A stretch of 64,000 nucleotides of DNA from Isoetes taiwanensis (lineage: Eukaryota > Streptophyta > Lycopodiopsida > Isoetales > Isoetaceae), in contig JAJEKV010000003.1 in the NCBI GenBank assembly GCA_021234155.1, positions 9,920,413 to 9,984,412 on the forward strand, given 5' to 3'. The position numbers and the translations under genes were made by a program. Position 1 is the stretch's first letter. Every line of letters starts with the position of its first letter. The notes under the pieces are model-generated. The model saw only the letters and a list, made by a program, of their open reading frames with translations. It was not told the origin of the DNA and ran no database searches. Below, in pieces: positions 11,127 to 23,647 of this stretch.

Positions 11127-12425
11127 AGCCTTCTTGGTTAGGGATTCAGGATGAACAAGAAGCACCATAGCCAAGAAAGATAAGCACTTTCAAAATTAAA
11201 CTTTAAAATTTAAATCCGAGGAAACATCATGACCTTCTTCTTCGTCTACTCCTACCTCGTCCACCATCCCAACAACTCTGAGCTCTATGTTGACATGGCC
11301 AAGCTGCTTCATTATCTTTGGATGAGTTGAAGTTCAATCTTGATGAAAAAAAAAGCTTGCTGAATAGACCGCCTCAAACTTGAAGAATTTAAAAAGTGTT
11401 ATCCTATGGGAACAAATTGATTCTAGAAGATTAGTATTTTTGATTGTGAGACAGCTCCATAAATCTAACTCATAGAATTCGGTCAAGCGATCATGTACAA
11501 ATGCTATCACAAGGTAAATTTTATCATTTGCATTTCTCATTATTATATTACCTATTCATCGATTGGGATACCAATGCGGGAAGTTAATCACTTGGTCTCC
11601 TTTGAGGAACTCTTGAACAAGAAGTTTTATATTATTTTTGGTAATCACGATTGCACAAATTTTGTGTACTATGATGGGTAATGTCGAACAACAGGATGGA
11701 ATTTGCCAAAGCATATGCAAAGAGAAGAAGTCGGTGTTAAATGGGAACACTGTCCAACAAGGGTATATTGGTTATCCATACGGTACTTAGCGACATAATC
11801 GTGGACCGCGATTATCTGAGAGCCACTAATTGAAATGCTCCGGCAACTAAGGAACTAGCACAAGACATTTGGTTGCCCTCCATAAGGGCCAATAGGCCTT
11901 TGCGGTGATATTTGCTGGAAGGTTAGTTTTTATTTTATGCTATAGAAGATCGCCCTCGCGATCCTAATCAACTCTTGTGTACAGGATTTTTGTTGAAGTA
12001 GCTACAACAACCTTGAAGGTTAAAGAACTTAAGGATGAAAAGCAATTCCTTTTTATGCAAGAAGAATCATGGTCCAAGCTTGTAAATGTTATTAACAAAT
12101 TGGGCGTATGAAAGTGGCGATGATCATGGGGAATTGCCGGATAAATCCTCAATTGGAGTTTTTAACAAAACATTCCTAAGATACATTCGAGGAATGAACA
12201 ATGCTTAGGAGTGAGCCAACCGATGGGCCGAAATCCTTGAGGGCAAAGTATTCCTAAAAGTGTAGCCTAGATATCTTGAATTTGTTTTGATTCCGACGAA
12301 GGCCTTGGATATCAGAACAACATCAGCGATGCATCGTGAAGTGTTGTCCTATATTAATTGTGTATTAGAAAAGCAATACAGAAATTTTGAAGAGTTAGCT
12401 ACATGTTCCCGGATCTCTACGAGCA
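11127..12425. other. Between coding blocks: mostly unassigned, with short protein-like pieces (unit 1)
   Basis: Protein-like pieces shared with unit 2 (41801-43088) include VEVATTTLKVKELKDEKQFL, EESWSKLVNVIN, GVFNKTFLRYLRGMNN and DYSDIIVDHDYL. They are in the same orientation as the flanking blocks and probably belong to the same decayed gene. Introns cannot be placed with confidence. Confidence 0.35.
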
Positions 12426-13272
12426 ATGGCTACTTTGGGTATTCGATCTGATTTCGACTATATTAAGGCCAACTATAATAATGAATTAGTGCAAGGAAAT
12501 CTTCCCAGTACTTTCTTGGAGGTTATTATCGCTATAATAAAGCCAGAAGAGGCAAAGAAAATGAAGGAGAAGAGGAACACCGTGCAGCATGTTACCAAGT
12601 CTGGTATCCTTGTGTCTGCACTGGTGTTGGAGAATGCCACAATGGTTTTTATTGACATGTTTCACGGCGCTATGGGAAGTAAAAAAGTACACAGAGTTTT
12701 TTAGCAGGATTGCAGGCATAATGGAAGCAAAAGTTTATCATATTATCATGTTCCTCAGATTTGCCCATTTGCCAAACAACTTGTATAGTCAAAGTCAGAT
12801 TCAAGGTAGTTCTCATGTTTCCCTTGGGGCTTACGAAGAACAAGGCTGGAAGAGCAAAAAGAATATGAAGTTCCAATACTATGTTAGCCATGTTGATATA
12901 AACAGAAGTGAGGCTCGTGTGTTGCCTGTGAAGCCTAAATCGGAGCTACGTCTGACTCAGATGATCAATGCATCGAAAAGCATGGCCCTTCTAAAATATC
13001 CGCTAACTGGTAACAAAGAGGTGGACATAAAAACAAAGAAAAAATATTTTGAGTACTTTATATGTAAATCCAAGTTCTCTTGGGCAGCTATGGAAGGCGA
13101 CTTCATCCTAAAGAGCCAGGCAAAAATATCATATGTTTATTACATAGTGAAGGAGCTGGTTCCACTGGACGGTTGTGTTCTAGATTTTCTCTCAGGCGGA
13201 ACAACGTCAAGGGCTGCTTTGATGCAAAGAAAACACAATGTTTCCTTCAAGTATGACGATAAGGTTTGCTGA
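12426..13272 (+). pseudogene. Decayed gene, block 2, with a DNA/RNA methylase-like SAM motif (unit 1)
   Basis: The block reads in pieces: FDYIKANYNNELVQGNLPST, KPEEAKKMKEKRNTVQHVTK, a frame change, then a run of about 180 codons ending at 13272. Near the end (13159-13260) is VPLDGCVLDFLSGGTTSRAA, followed by LMQRKHNVSF-YDD. The pattern VLD-F-GGTTSRAAL, then R, then a hydrophobic strand and an acidic residue, resembles motif I and the following strand of N4/N6-type methylases (VLDPF-GSGTT). A DPPY-type motif IV is not visible. Homology to the methylase fold is therefore an inference from one motif. Unit 2 continues past the stop at 13270, so that stop (GCTGA) may be a CTG-site error. Confidence 0.4.
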
Positions 13273-13305
13273 TTCCTGAGATCCTTCTTTGAATATCTAG
13301 AGAAA

Positions 13306-13840
13306 ATGGCAAGGCCTGCCAAAGAAGAAGAAGAAGAAACTGTTATGCATAATAAGCCTGGCAGTTCCGACATGTCAGACATCAATATCTTTCTTTCTAC
13401 GGATCAGAAATGTTTCATAGAGGCTACAGAAAACCCAGGCAATGCTAGAAGGCATCAGCTGAACTTAATCCACAGTTTGAAAAGCTGGATGCATTGAACA
13501 AAAACCTTAACACCTTGCTGCCAATGATAACCGGGTGCCTAGAAAAGCCGCTTCATAATTTTCAGTATATGAGAATGTCTGAGGTGCCTCTGAAAGTGAG
13601 AGACTAGATGGTGACCATTCACCAAAGAGACAGAAGTTGGTTTGCTTTACCGAATACTCTATGGCATTGGAGGATGAATTGTTGGATAGTGGCAAAAGCA
13701 TTGGTGCAGAGACATCAGAGCGTGTGGAAGAGGTAGCTGCCGCAATGAATGTTGACATGCCGAAAACAACAGGTTACACAGAAATGGACATGTCACAGAC
13801 AGTTGCCAATGGAAAGGTGCTTCTGCGGAGCTTGGCCTAG
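13306..13840 (+). pseudogene. Decayed gene, block 3 (possible C-terminal part, unit 1)
   Basis: Two pieces: MARPAKEEEEETVMHNKPGS with SDQKCFIEATENPGNA-like sequence (13306-13497), and VCFTEYSMALEDELLDSGKS, TSERVEEVAAAMNVDMPKTT and GYTEMDMSQTVANGKVLLRS (13637-13840). The composition is acidic and hydrophilic, suggesting a disordered C-terminal tail. There is no recognised domain. Orientation and proximity suggest it belongs with block 2. Confidence 0.35.
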
Positions 13841-15360
13841 ATGTAGACTCTGTGAAAGAAACTCAGTAAAACTACCTTCGTGATTGTGCCAGGCTTTGAT
13901 GGCCGTCAATACATATGTAGACTTTTGTGATAATGTATAGACCTGCTAATTATCTTCATGGAGGGCCTCTACTTTGCTACCCTTTGTATTCTCCTTTTTG
14001 AATTGCATGAATAAACTTGTTTGGAAGATGCATAGCGGCGATTATATAGACAGGATATGCCTATTTCGAGAACATTATTATCTAGTTGCACACGATTGTC
14101 TTTGTTTATATCTTGCCTTGCCTTGTTGTCCCAAAAAGATCGCCATGGCGAGTCAAACGTGAAAACAAAATTTCTCTAATTTATGAATTCTTGATGTTTC
14201 TTGTTGGATGATGATTTTTAACTCAACTAGAGCATCCTACCTTGCACGAGACAAAAAGCGGAGAAACAACATCTACATTCCCAAGCACTTTGTGACGTTC
14301 GACATCTCCCAGCTTTGTGTCTTTCTAAATTTTTACGGGTTTTTGAGTACCAAAGAGTTGCAATCACCATCTTCCTTCTCCACTTACGTTTTACTCACAA
14401 ATGTTTTTGGCCTAAAACATATTCTTTGGGACATCCATGGAAGGCTTTGGCATTAGGGATATGTCTATAAAGGCTTTTCCGTTAAGCATATAAGGTCATG
14501 TATTAACATTTCAAATTTGAGGTTCGGGGCCTCGGTATATCGGGTTATACTTTATTTATTTTTATTTGAGTTCAAACTTTTGTCTTTGCAAAAGTGGGTT
14601 GAAAACCTTTATTGACACAAAAGCTTGACAATTTTTTGTGAATGGGACTAAAAATTCACTAGATCGTAATCTTTGATATGAAAAATAAAAAATCAATTCA
14701 CGGGAATTGCATTTGAAGTGTCACGGAGCTTTGCAAAATCAGAAGTAAAATGCTTTGTTCCTTATTTAGATGGTAGGGTTCAATTTTTGTTACAAGTATC
14801 TTTAAAGAAAATACATGGAGCGAGTTGAGTATCTAGTTGCTTACGCAAAATAACATTAATTGTCTCTGTTATGAATACACTAAATAGCTATTCAAATCTT
14901 CTACATCCCTCTTTCTTACAGTAAAATGTCAATTCCTTTTTTATAAGGCATTTTTCTAGCTTTAGAATTCTGGAAAAACTTGTTCTATTCTTCCACGCAA
15001 TGGCGTAACTGAAAAATACATGCTAAGAGTACTTTTTTTTTTTTATCCTTGGTTTGCTTCTTCAATGGTGGATTAGGGGGTTTGATTGCTCCAATCGTTA
15101 TGATCATCTTTGCTCTCAGAGATAAGCAACATTTTGGGCTATTGAACATGGTGCATTTACACATCCATCACTGTTATCAGAGATGTTACATAAGAAAACA
15201 CCTTCCACCTCTGACAATTCAACAAATATTGGACATATATAATGAAATAAAACCAAGTAGGGCATGTTTTTATATGTCTAAATGCATCCCAATTGGCTTA
15301 CCAAATCCAAAAGCAAAGCTATGGCCCTCTGACTAGAGGATGGCTTGTCCCTAACTTAGA
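13841..15360. other. Region without a recognised gene (unit 1)
   Basis: This is AT-rich and very similar to 44508-46015 in unit 2. The short open stretch at 15080-15336 (HHCYQRCYIRKHLPPLTIQQ, then LDIYNEIKPSRACFYMSKCI) is preserved in both units, and may be upstream polyprotein of the neighbouring Ty3/gypsy remnant, but no motif proves it. Confidence 0.35.
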
Positions 15361-15799
15361 GAAATTTGGTGAAATGTCCTAGAACTAGAGATACATGAGG
15401 CCAACACATATGGCCCAAAACTAAACAAGTTGATTGAATCGGGCCTTTTCGGACAACAAAAATTGAATGTGACAAAAGCGAACCATTGATAAAAAAAAAT
15501 TGATACAAGTTTTTGTAGGATGAATGTCCTTTACCAATGGTATTAGCAAGTGGTGCAATTAGACACATGGCTGGGAAGAGAATAGACTTTGACATAGACT
15601 TGCCCGCCATTAACATTAGAATGGGGCGAGGTCATGAACATAGGCAAGTATGATCGGATAATAGATATGGAATACCTTATCTGGCAAAGGCGATTGATTT
15701 GCGAGAACCGAAAGGTGACACTAATGGCACACAATGGCGAGAACAATAGAAATATGAGGTAAAAAGTTACCCCAATCATGTAATGCATGTCTAGTAAGA

Positions 15800-16936
15800 A
15801 ACTTCTTAAATGCACTAAGAGGGACGAATTGGCATATGTGAGGATAAAATAGCAAACAACTTTCCTAAGCGGTAGTTAAGCTAGTCAAAGAGTTCCATGA
15901 TCGTTCGGGGACGAGATCAAAGAACTTCCTCTTTATAGGGAAGTCGAGTGTGAGATAGCTTTTCGAAACAGTCCACCAAACCCATGAGTAAGGCGCCGTA
16001 TAGAATGACGACCCATAAACTAACAAAGCTGAAGAAGCAATTACAAGAACTCTTAGACTTAGGTTTCATAAGATATAACTCTCCATTTGGGGCACCCATC
16101 TTGTTTGTAAAGAAGGACGATGGGAGTTTGAGGCTGTGCATAGAATATCAGCAATTGAACAAGCACACCATAGAAAACAAGTATGCCTTACCAAGATCGG
16201 ATGATCTCATGGATCAGCTGCAAGGGGCAAAGTTCTTCTCCAAAATAGATTTGAGATCTAGCTACCACCAGACCAGGATTAAGGAAGAAGATATTCACAA
16301 GATAGCCTTCAGGACAAGGTATGTCCATTATAATTCACGGTCATGCCATTTGGATAATCTAATATCCCCGTAACATTCATGAGACTCATGAACGACATCT
16401 TTTGTAAGTTTCCAGATGATTTTGTCATTGTATTCTTCGATGACATTTTGGTCTATAGTAAAATATTGGAGGACCATGTCAAGCATTTGAGAAGGGTTCT
16501 CGAGAAGCTAAGAAGGCGTCAACTTCGGACATGTGATATCCATTGATGGAACTGCAACGCGAAGATCCAGGCAGTAATAGAATGGCAAGCACCAAAAAAT
16601 ATCCATGAAGTGAGAAGCTTCTTGGGATTGGCAGGTTATTACATGAAGTTCGTGAAGAACTTCGTCAAGATAGCTATACCCTTGACAGATCTCACCAAAG
16701 TGCAGAAGATAAAGAATTGGGCAGATCATTGGCATAAGACGGCTCAAGAAGGGTTTGAGAAGTTGAAATAAGCCCTAACCACTGTCCTAGTCTTAGCACT
16801 CCCAGATTCGAGAAAGACAAGTTGGTAGCCATAGATGCAAGTAAAATTGCAACCAATGCGATTCTAATGTAGGAAGCATACGACTCTCGCAAGATTAATG
16901 ATGTTGAAACACGCTACCCGACTCATGATCAGAAGT
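15800..16936 (+). mobile_element. Ty3/gypsy retrotransposon pol fragment (reverse transcriptase to RNase H start, unit 1)
   Basis: The intact part (15984-16373) reads [79 protein letters not shown] and [11 protein letters not shown]. This is the classic Ty3/gypsy reverse transcriptase start. After a frame change come [10 protein letters not shown] (the catalytic YxDD box as FFDD, about 16432-16455), [36 protein letters not shown] and then RNase H-like DKLVAIDASKIATNA and YPTHDQKLLA. The fragment ends at about 16936, where minus-strand ORF1-type sequence begins. No LTRs, protease or integrase are seen. It is dead: frameshifted and truncated at both ends. Confidence 0.8.
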
Positions 16937-17138
16937 TGCTAGCAGGCCGGTGGGTACCCACTCTTTGGGCCGTAAAAGTTCGTGGGCTCTGAATATGCAT
17001 GATGTCTGTAAAGAAGTGTGCAGCTACATCGGTATCTGAACCAGACGCTGTCTCCTGGACCCCGACGAGCAGGGTAGCCCTTAAGCTCGAAATATCGCCA
17101 AAGGCTATTTTTTTAAACATTTGCATTTTTTTTTTCAC
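16937..17138 (-). mobile_element. ORF1-type LINE-like fragment, minus strand (unit 1)
   Basis: Read on the minus strand it gives DVAAHFFTDIMHIQSPRTFT then AQRVGTHRP, homologous to the segment just before the RRM in the other ORF1-type elements. It stops at the RRM boundary, where it meets the Ty3/gypsy fragment. It is therefore truncated, with no 3' hairpin region. Confidence 0.5.
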
Positions 17139-18100
17139 TACTGTTGAGTAGGATCAATTAGGAGTGGTGCCAATAAAATATCGCCACCTTGTCTACAAAA
17201 TTTCCCCCCTCCATTCATAAGTTAGCCTACGTCACTAAATGATGGATTCTTGGATTCGTTCCCATGTGAATTTTATTCTTGGTAATTATTCTAAAATTGC
17301 CCCTTAACTTCCAAAAATCATATAAAATTAATACAAATTTTTTTCTTGGTGAGTTTTTTGAATTGCCGTTTACCTCCAGGAAAAAGAAAAAGGAAAGGGA
17401 AAAAACCATGCATGCTACATGGATCTCATGATCCGGCTCCAACATCCAGGTATGCAATCCTGGAGTATTTTTGCTTTTGGTCCATTGTTTATCCAATAAT
17501 AAAAGATGGTGAAATCAAATCGGTTTGTGCTTGCCCACCATAATATGCAATTATGCCTCAGCTAAGTTTGTGTACCTGTTGTTTAGCCCTTAATGTGGAG
17601 CTATTGAGATTTATAATCAGATAAGCACCACGAGGTATGTTGTAGAGTAGTTATAGTTGGTTTGCTTACTCATTTTATCAGAATACTTGCCCACTTGATT
17701 TGGTTATGAGGCATTTGATTTTCTTACATTTTAGCTATCAGTTTTTTCTATTTTTTTGTTATCATGATTATTTCTATGTACGTGCAACCAATCTAGGTAA
17801 TACATGATGTATATGATTGTCTGTCTCTTGTATTTTAATCATCAACTGCTAAGTTCAATTGTTGCACAGACATCCTTATGACATGATCAAACTCTTCAAA
17901 TTGGTGACGAATGATGTTAAATATCGTGGTAGAAATCTAGGGTTTAGGCACCAATGTCTTTCGATTGTGGGATTAGACTATTACCTTGTTTTTCTAACGA
18001 CCCATTATCTAGTCATTTAGAAAATACAATATCTAAGCATTTTATCGCTCAATTATGGGTGTCACAATAAAGGTAAAATTAGGGTCCAATAAAAATTAAT
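17139..18100. other. Region without a recognised gene (unit 1)
   Basis: This is nearly identical to 47841-48880 in unit 2 except for about 25 bases at 48463-48487. AT-rich, no supported gene. Confidence 0.4.
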
Positions 18101-18129
18101 GCCTTAGGGTACTACTAGATGGGTGTAAT

Positions 18130-18825
18130 TTACATTTTATTGCGACACTAATCATCTTGGCTTTGCTTGAGGATTTGTTGCCCTTGCCCATGCCGAGGTC
18201 CCGCCGCCGAGTTTGGTAGGGCCCGCAGAACATGCATCGACCACGACCTTGCGTAGTGTAGGAGGCGGGTAACTTCGCTGCGCTACATATGAGGGCTGCC
18301 TCTTTTTTTCGGTCGGTGATGCACATATACGCCGGCGGCATCCTTTCGACCCAGCGGGTTGGGCAAAGCGGCGGCCCGACCGCCCTCATCATCTCTTGGT
18401 GCGCTTTCGGGATGCTCTTTCCGGGCTACACATCTTACGGCATGGCAATCATTTGAAGGAACCACCTTCTCGTTCGGGGAGGATTTGACCCCATCATAGC
18501 TTTGCGCAGGAAAGAAGAGTTATGTCGAGTCTTGTGAGGCTTCCTACAACGGAAATGGGCGGTGTATAGGAGAGGGAGGCCGGGCTATCATTCGGGATCA
18601 GTGGCGGCTGATCCACGGACCGATTTTGGCATAGCCACGGGCTCCCTGTTCTTTGGGTTCGTTCGGTTTCCTTTATTTGTGTGTTGTAGCGGGGCTTAGA
18701 CCCCATGTTACTCGTTTTTTTTGGGCTTGGCCCCCTGTTACATTAGGGTTTATGCCCCTTTGTTTGTTACGGTCCCATAACCCGATTGGGTTCCGTGGAC
18801 ATTAAAATTTCTTCCTTCCTTTCTC
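18130..18825 (+). mobile_element. ORF1-type LINE-like element, third subfamily, with hairpin-array 3' end (unit 1)
   Basis: In broken frames the plus strand reads ASFFRSVMHI, TQRVG, RPDRPHHLLVRF-like residues, LTAWQSFEG and FGEDLTP. These match the RRM and C-terminal regions of the other ORF1-type elements. The end carries stems at 18691-18704 (GGGGCTTAGACCCC), 18723-18734 (GGGCTTGGCCCC), 18745-18757 (GGGTTTATGCCCC) and 18779-18792 (AACCC-GATT-GGGTT), then ACATTAAAATTT and a TTCC-type tail. No reverse transcriptase is present. The 5' limit is uncertain. Confidence 0.55.
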
Positions 18826-19117
18826 TTGTGAAGACACATACGTAATGTCGGTAACTTGTATATTCATTATGTGAGCATTACGCTTAGAACTATATATGGT
18901 CATAACAAATATATATTGTAGACCCAAATTTTACTTGAGAGAAAAGTATATATTTCATCGTTTGATGGATGAAAGATTAAGCCAAGGTTGCTAAAACTCA
19001 AATTGAAGTCGAAATAAAATCGCCAACATAACTAATCGGAAAAAACTAAGATTAGCCTCACATTCTAAATTACACCTATGAAAATTTGGGTTTAAGGGCT
19101 ACCTTGCCGATGGGAGC

Positions 19118-20942
19118 TTGAGGTTCAAATGCCGATCTTGCCCAAAGGGGTCGAACCCCAACAATAGAGGCTAAGTAATTACTCTAAACAAATGCATGAA
19201 AGTAACCCAAAACAAGGTGCTATCAAAGCTGATAGGCAAGTTTGTAGAGAATCAGCCCTAAGCATTGGGCCAAGAGTTAAAAGATGGTTCTCTTAGTGAA
19301 GGTTATTATAATTCCGTAGAAGTTATATCAATGGGTTGTGCACAATAATGTATTTGGTGTGCAAGCGGCTATGTTATTAACATTAGCGTGTAGAGATAGT
19401 AGATCATTTTATATATGATCTCCTTAAGGAATTCTTTTTTATTGGGCTTGTAGCTTAGGCGTTAGCATGTTTGAACCGAATGACACATGATGAAAATATA
19501 ATTAGTGATGCATTATAACCATGCATAAACTTTTGTTGCTTCTTGATATGCTATGTGAGTCTTGCCATTATAATATCACGTTATAAATATTTCAACATTA
19601 CGTGTACATTTAAATTCCTCTTTGAGTTTTTTTCTCAAGGTATATTCAAGTATTTTGTTAGCAATGCAAATAGATATTATGTTTAAGGGTTTGAATGTGT
19701 GACTTTTTATGTGCCGCGATTTTTTCACTTCTAATCGCTATCCCCATCCTAATTTTTCCTTTGACAAAAAAAAAAAAGTCTATGGACCGTTGATTTAGTC
19801 ATTCAGCGAGAAAAAAAAGGATGCGTACATGTGTCAAGGTTGGCTTCGGGCTCGCTTTGAACCATAGAGGAAAAAAAAAAAGAAGAATAGAAATGAAGAA
19901 GTATGGAGAAGCCCGAGAGCAATTGAATCTCCCCCGGCACGATCGCATTTCTTGTAAACAAGAAAATTGCAGTTCATTGCATGCATTGTTGATTAACTTC
20001 TATGAGTTTTCTATGCTACTTAATTTTCTGATTATGGTTCTTAAGGAGGTCCAAATCCTAGGACTGCCATGGCAAATGGAACCTTGTCTTACTGCTAAAT
20101 TTTAAGCCTTTTCATATCAGCTTTGATGTTGTGCTCTATAAGTCCAACCCAAAAACAAAATGTGCTCGATGAAATCCGGCTTTCTATTTAAAAGCTGGCC
20201 TCTATTCCTTGCAAAAGTTGACTTCCAATAGTTGTAAATGTTTGGCAACAAGGACATCTATTTCATCTCTAAATCCCTGAATAATATAATATGGCAACAA
20301 ATTCAACATTTCATGAATCACGAACAACATAATTTATCGCCGTACTTTATGTAAGGAGAAAACATAGGCTCATGTAGACACGAGACTATACAAACAAGGG
20401 AATGTTATCTCCAAAATATACACATAAACACCTATCAACCATGCACACATGTTACGCATATAGAAGAAACATCTGACTTGAAGAATAACTTAAAAGGAGC
20501 TTAACTGACAATCCTACATATATTTTAATTGCAGTATCCTGAATGATGGATTAGGTCTAAGACCTGTATTTCATTGCATTAAAATATGGATCCACGATCC
20601 CTCTAAGAGTTGATGTGCAAAGGCTTACTTATGAACTTGTTGCAAGAGACAAAAATTCTTAGCATTCTTTATGAGCTGCATGAAACAAAAATTTGGAAAA
20701 TACATGTCTGCCCGGGTTTTGAAGGAGATGATTCGGCATTCATTCAAATCCTGAGAACATTACGTTGGTGGAAGATCGGCCGGTTCGGCGGTTTCCCATC
20801 TCGCTTTCGAAATGGTCTTCTTCATACGCGCTCTGGCGGCAGTTAACAGATCGACATGGATTTCCTTGCATCGAGATATTTGCTTGGATGGCCCTGGTAT
20901 AAATAGCACATTTTTCCCTAATCAATCAATATTTTGTTGCAT
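19118..20942. repeat. Intra-unit duplicated segment, copy B (unit 1)
   Basis: This matches unit-2 sequence 30616-34240 (copy A of that unit) without the ORF1-only element. It therefore supplies the empty site for that element at 19420/19421. Its 5' edge is near GAGGTTCAAATGCC. Downstream of the TATA-like site the sequence differs from copy A. Confidence 0.75.
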
Positions 20943-20956
20943 TTTGCATTTTCATG

Positions 20957-21080
20957 GCTTTTTACGAAAATGTTAAGCCTAGCATTGCATGTATCGTTCT
21001 CGGTCATTTAGTAATTTCCTCACCACCGAACTTGGGCGTAAAAGTTCTTGAAATCAAAGCGAGTATTGTTCATGGCCTAT
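20957..21080 (+). pseudogene. Possible short exon of an unrecognised gene (unit 1)
   Basis: This is the frame-shifted copy of 51678-51806. It lies downstream of the TATA-like site of copy B. Confidence 0.25.
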
Positions 21081-21757
21081 AAGTTCATGGCTTTTTATAC
21101 AAGCGTTGCATTTCAAGCATGGCTTTACAACTACCGTTACATATAAGCTGAAATATCTTATTCCACATGTCTGTCATTTTTTGCTTTGTAACATTTCGTA
21201 GCATCTTCAAATTGGATTTACTTTTGCAAAGTGATCTCTAATAATGTAATCTTTTTGCAGTTTAGGTTCAAGGGTTCTATACTTAGCTCCCATAAAGCAT
21301 GTACCTTATGGTTTGTCCCAAAAAACCGCCTTTCTTAGCTGCACATTTCAAGTATTCTAACAGGTCCCAGACATGCTCCATGTCTCATGCATGCTTGATT
21401 TTTTTGAATTTACTGTGATGATTTATAGAAGACAAAACTATCATTCATAAATCTGTTGCAGTAATCTTTGCATGTTTAAGTAACAATTGGTCAGATTTTT
21501 TCTCGCGTGCAAGTCTGATTGCAATATCTCCACTGGTCGTAGAAGTATCTGAGTGTATTCTTGAAGGAAGCTGGTATATTTTGTTGCTCTGACAAATAAT
21601 AAGCGAGCAAAATATATATGGAACTAAGATGCTTTAGGAGTAGAATAACAAACAATATTTTTCTTTGGAAACTTCGAGTTGTTATATGAATGTTCTATAT
21701 ATTATAAATTCTAATCCTTCTAATGTTTTAAATTTCCAGAATACATCTGCATAGGCA

Positions 21758-23257
21758 CATAACTACCATTGACATAATGGCTAGGGTTTTGGGCGCCGTT
21801 TAGGGCGGCGGCGGCCGCCCGTTGCATCTGGGAACTCAATGGCGGGGGTTTAAGTAGGCTGGAAGAGCGGCATGATCTGCTGCTTTGCCGTTGGCCTCGG
21901 ATCTTGGCTCTGAGTTGCAAGATCACTGCTAGTCATCCTCAAATCTTACGCTTTCGAGAAGTCCAGTCTTTGGGGTTGGGCGATGCTCTTAGTGCTTCAT
22001 CTTCATAGCATAAGATTTTTTTTGGTAAGACTGTGTCCTTGTGGCTATTCTCTGGATTTCGATTTCAATAGGCTAAAGATAGCAGGCAGCTTGTGCTTTA
22101 AGACTCTGGGTGTCTTTGAGCTCCATCTGCTCAACATTTGCCTTATGTCTCATTCTATTATCAGCTACTGCTATTGGCTCAGAAGCACTATTTAAGCTTG
22201 TTTTATCAGTGTGTATATTGCTCCTCTTTTGTTGCACTCACTGCAAGCGGGAAGGAATACGTCTGTTGTGGTTACATTTGCACTCAGCGCTGCGGTCTTG
22301 GGGTTGGATGCGGTGATATATTGCGAGGTCTTTGTTATGGTTTTGAGTCGAGAAAAAGATATTGACAAACTTGGACTATATTCATCTTGGAGGTTTCACG
22401 ATAAAGGCGACACTATAGGTAATGGTGCAAGCTTCTTTTTTTACCTGAAATGGAACATCCTTCCCTTCGGGGGCTGCAGATCTTGTGGGTGTGGGAGCAA
22501 GTCTTTGGAATGAGATGTTGGATCGTCTTTGTTCATTTCTTGGATTACATTTGTGGCTTCTTGAGATGTATCTTTAGTCTTGGCTACTTCAATGTCATCC
22601 TCCCCTTTCCCGGCAAGGGAAATCAGATTCTATGGGCCGGGCATGGTACTTGAACTTTCTGGGTAATGAAAGGGGTCGATTAAGGAGCCTTGGGCGGGAG
22701 ACCAAGTATTCTTTACATTTGCTAACTTATTGGTTTGTGATTCAAGTGTCCAAGGGGAGCTTAATTCGGATCAATGAGGAAGTTGAGCATTTTTCGGTTG
22801 TGGCCTATGCTAGTAATAGGAGGAGCTTTTGGTTAGCAATTGGACCACCCCTAGTGGTATGGCTAGCATGATCTCTGCATTGTTGGAAGATGGAGCATTG
22901 AGTACCCTAGTACATATTTGGAACAAGGACATAATCTCCTGTAGTACGATGCTGCAGGATGGATTCTAGCCAAGTAAATGCGCGGAATGATAGTTGCCTT
23001 CAATGCTCTTTCAATTGCTTGTATTTTACGGTGGTGAGCTTCAAATGGTCGCAGTTGCAGATTACACATTGACCTCAATCTTTGTTCAGGTAGGGAAGGT
23101 CTATATCAGTTTGTAGACTCTGATTTTGGAATGTTGGGCAGACTTCTTTCTATTTGGTGACCAGTGTTTAGATGTTGCATATTTGGCCTATTGTGGAGCC
23201 CAAATAAGGTCATGTACCCTGTTTTACTCATTAATAAAATTTAAACATCTTGACTTC

Positions 23258-23287
<30 letters not shown>
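21758..23287 (+). mobile_element. Poly(A)-tailed retro-sequence of unknown type (unit 1 only)
   Basis: This is the left part of the 5.0-kb insertion absent from unit 2. It begins near a GC-rich ATGGCTAGGG stretch and ends with ATTAATAAAATTT, then about 30 A residues (23259-23287). The end resembles that of the LINE at 29132 (ATTAATAAAGTTT, then poly(A)). No long reading frame or reverse transcriptase motif is found in between. It could be a 5'-truncated LINE 3' region or a retrocopy of a non-coding transcript. Confidence 0.45.
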
Positions 23288-23288
<1 letters not shown>

Positions 23289-23647
23289 AAATTGGGTCCA
23301 ACACATTTAAATTAAAATCCCCCTTAAACCCCCTTTGGTTTGGGTGCATATTCACACGGGGGGTGACTCCGGGCAACGAGAGCTGTTGGATAGGCATATT
23401 CACCCATTATTCCTTAATCTATACCGTACATAAAGTTCCTCGTTTGTGGGGTATGCAAGTACAAAATTTGCTATACTGTATAACAAGATTTGCAAAATAC
23501 TATAAGATTTCAAGCGGAATCTTATATAATAAAAATATAGCGTGTGTCTTCCATGGAGACCTAAATCGAACGGTTGAGGATTTGATCGACCAACGGTGAA
23601 GATGACGTGTGCGTGACTTCAACCAAGATTAACTCAACCCGACAGTC

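Noticed and set aside
15984-16373. Functional reverse transcriptase gene
   Set aside because: The frame ends before the catalytic box, later parts are in other frames, and LTRs, protease and integrase are missing.
22110-22316. Small frame with a signal-peptide-like start (MSLSSICSTFALCLILLSAT)
   Set aside because: It lies in a decayed poly(A)-tailed retro-sequence with no conserved partner in the other units. A chance hydrophobic stretch is more likely.
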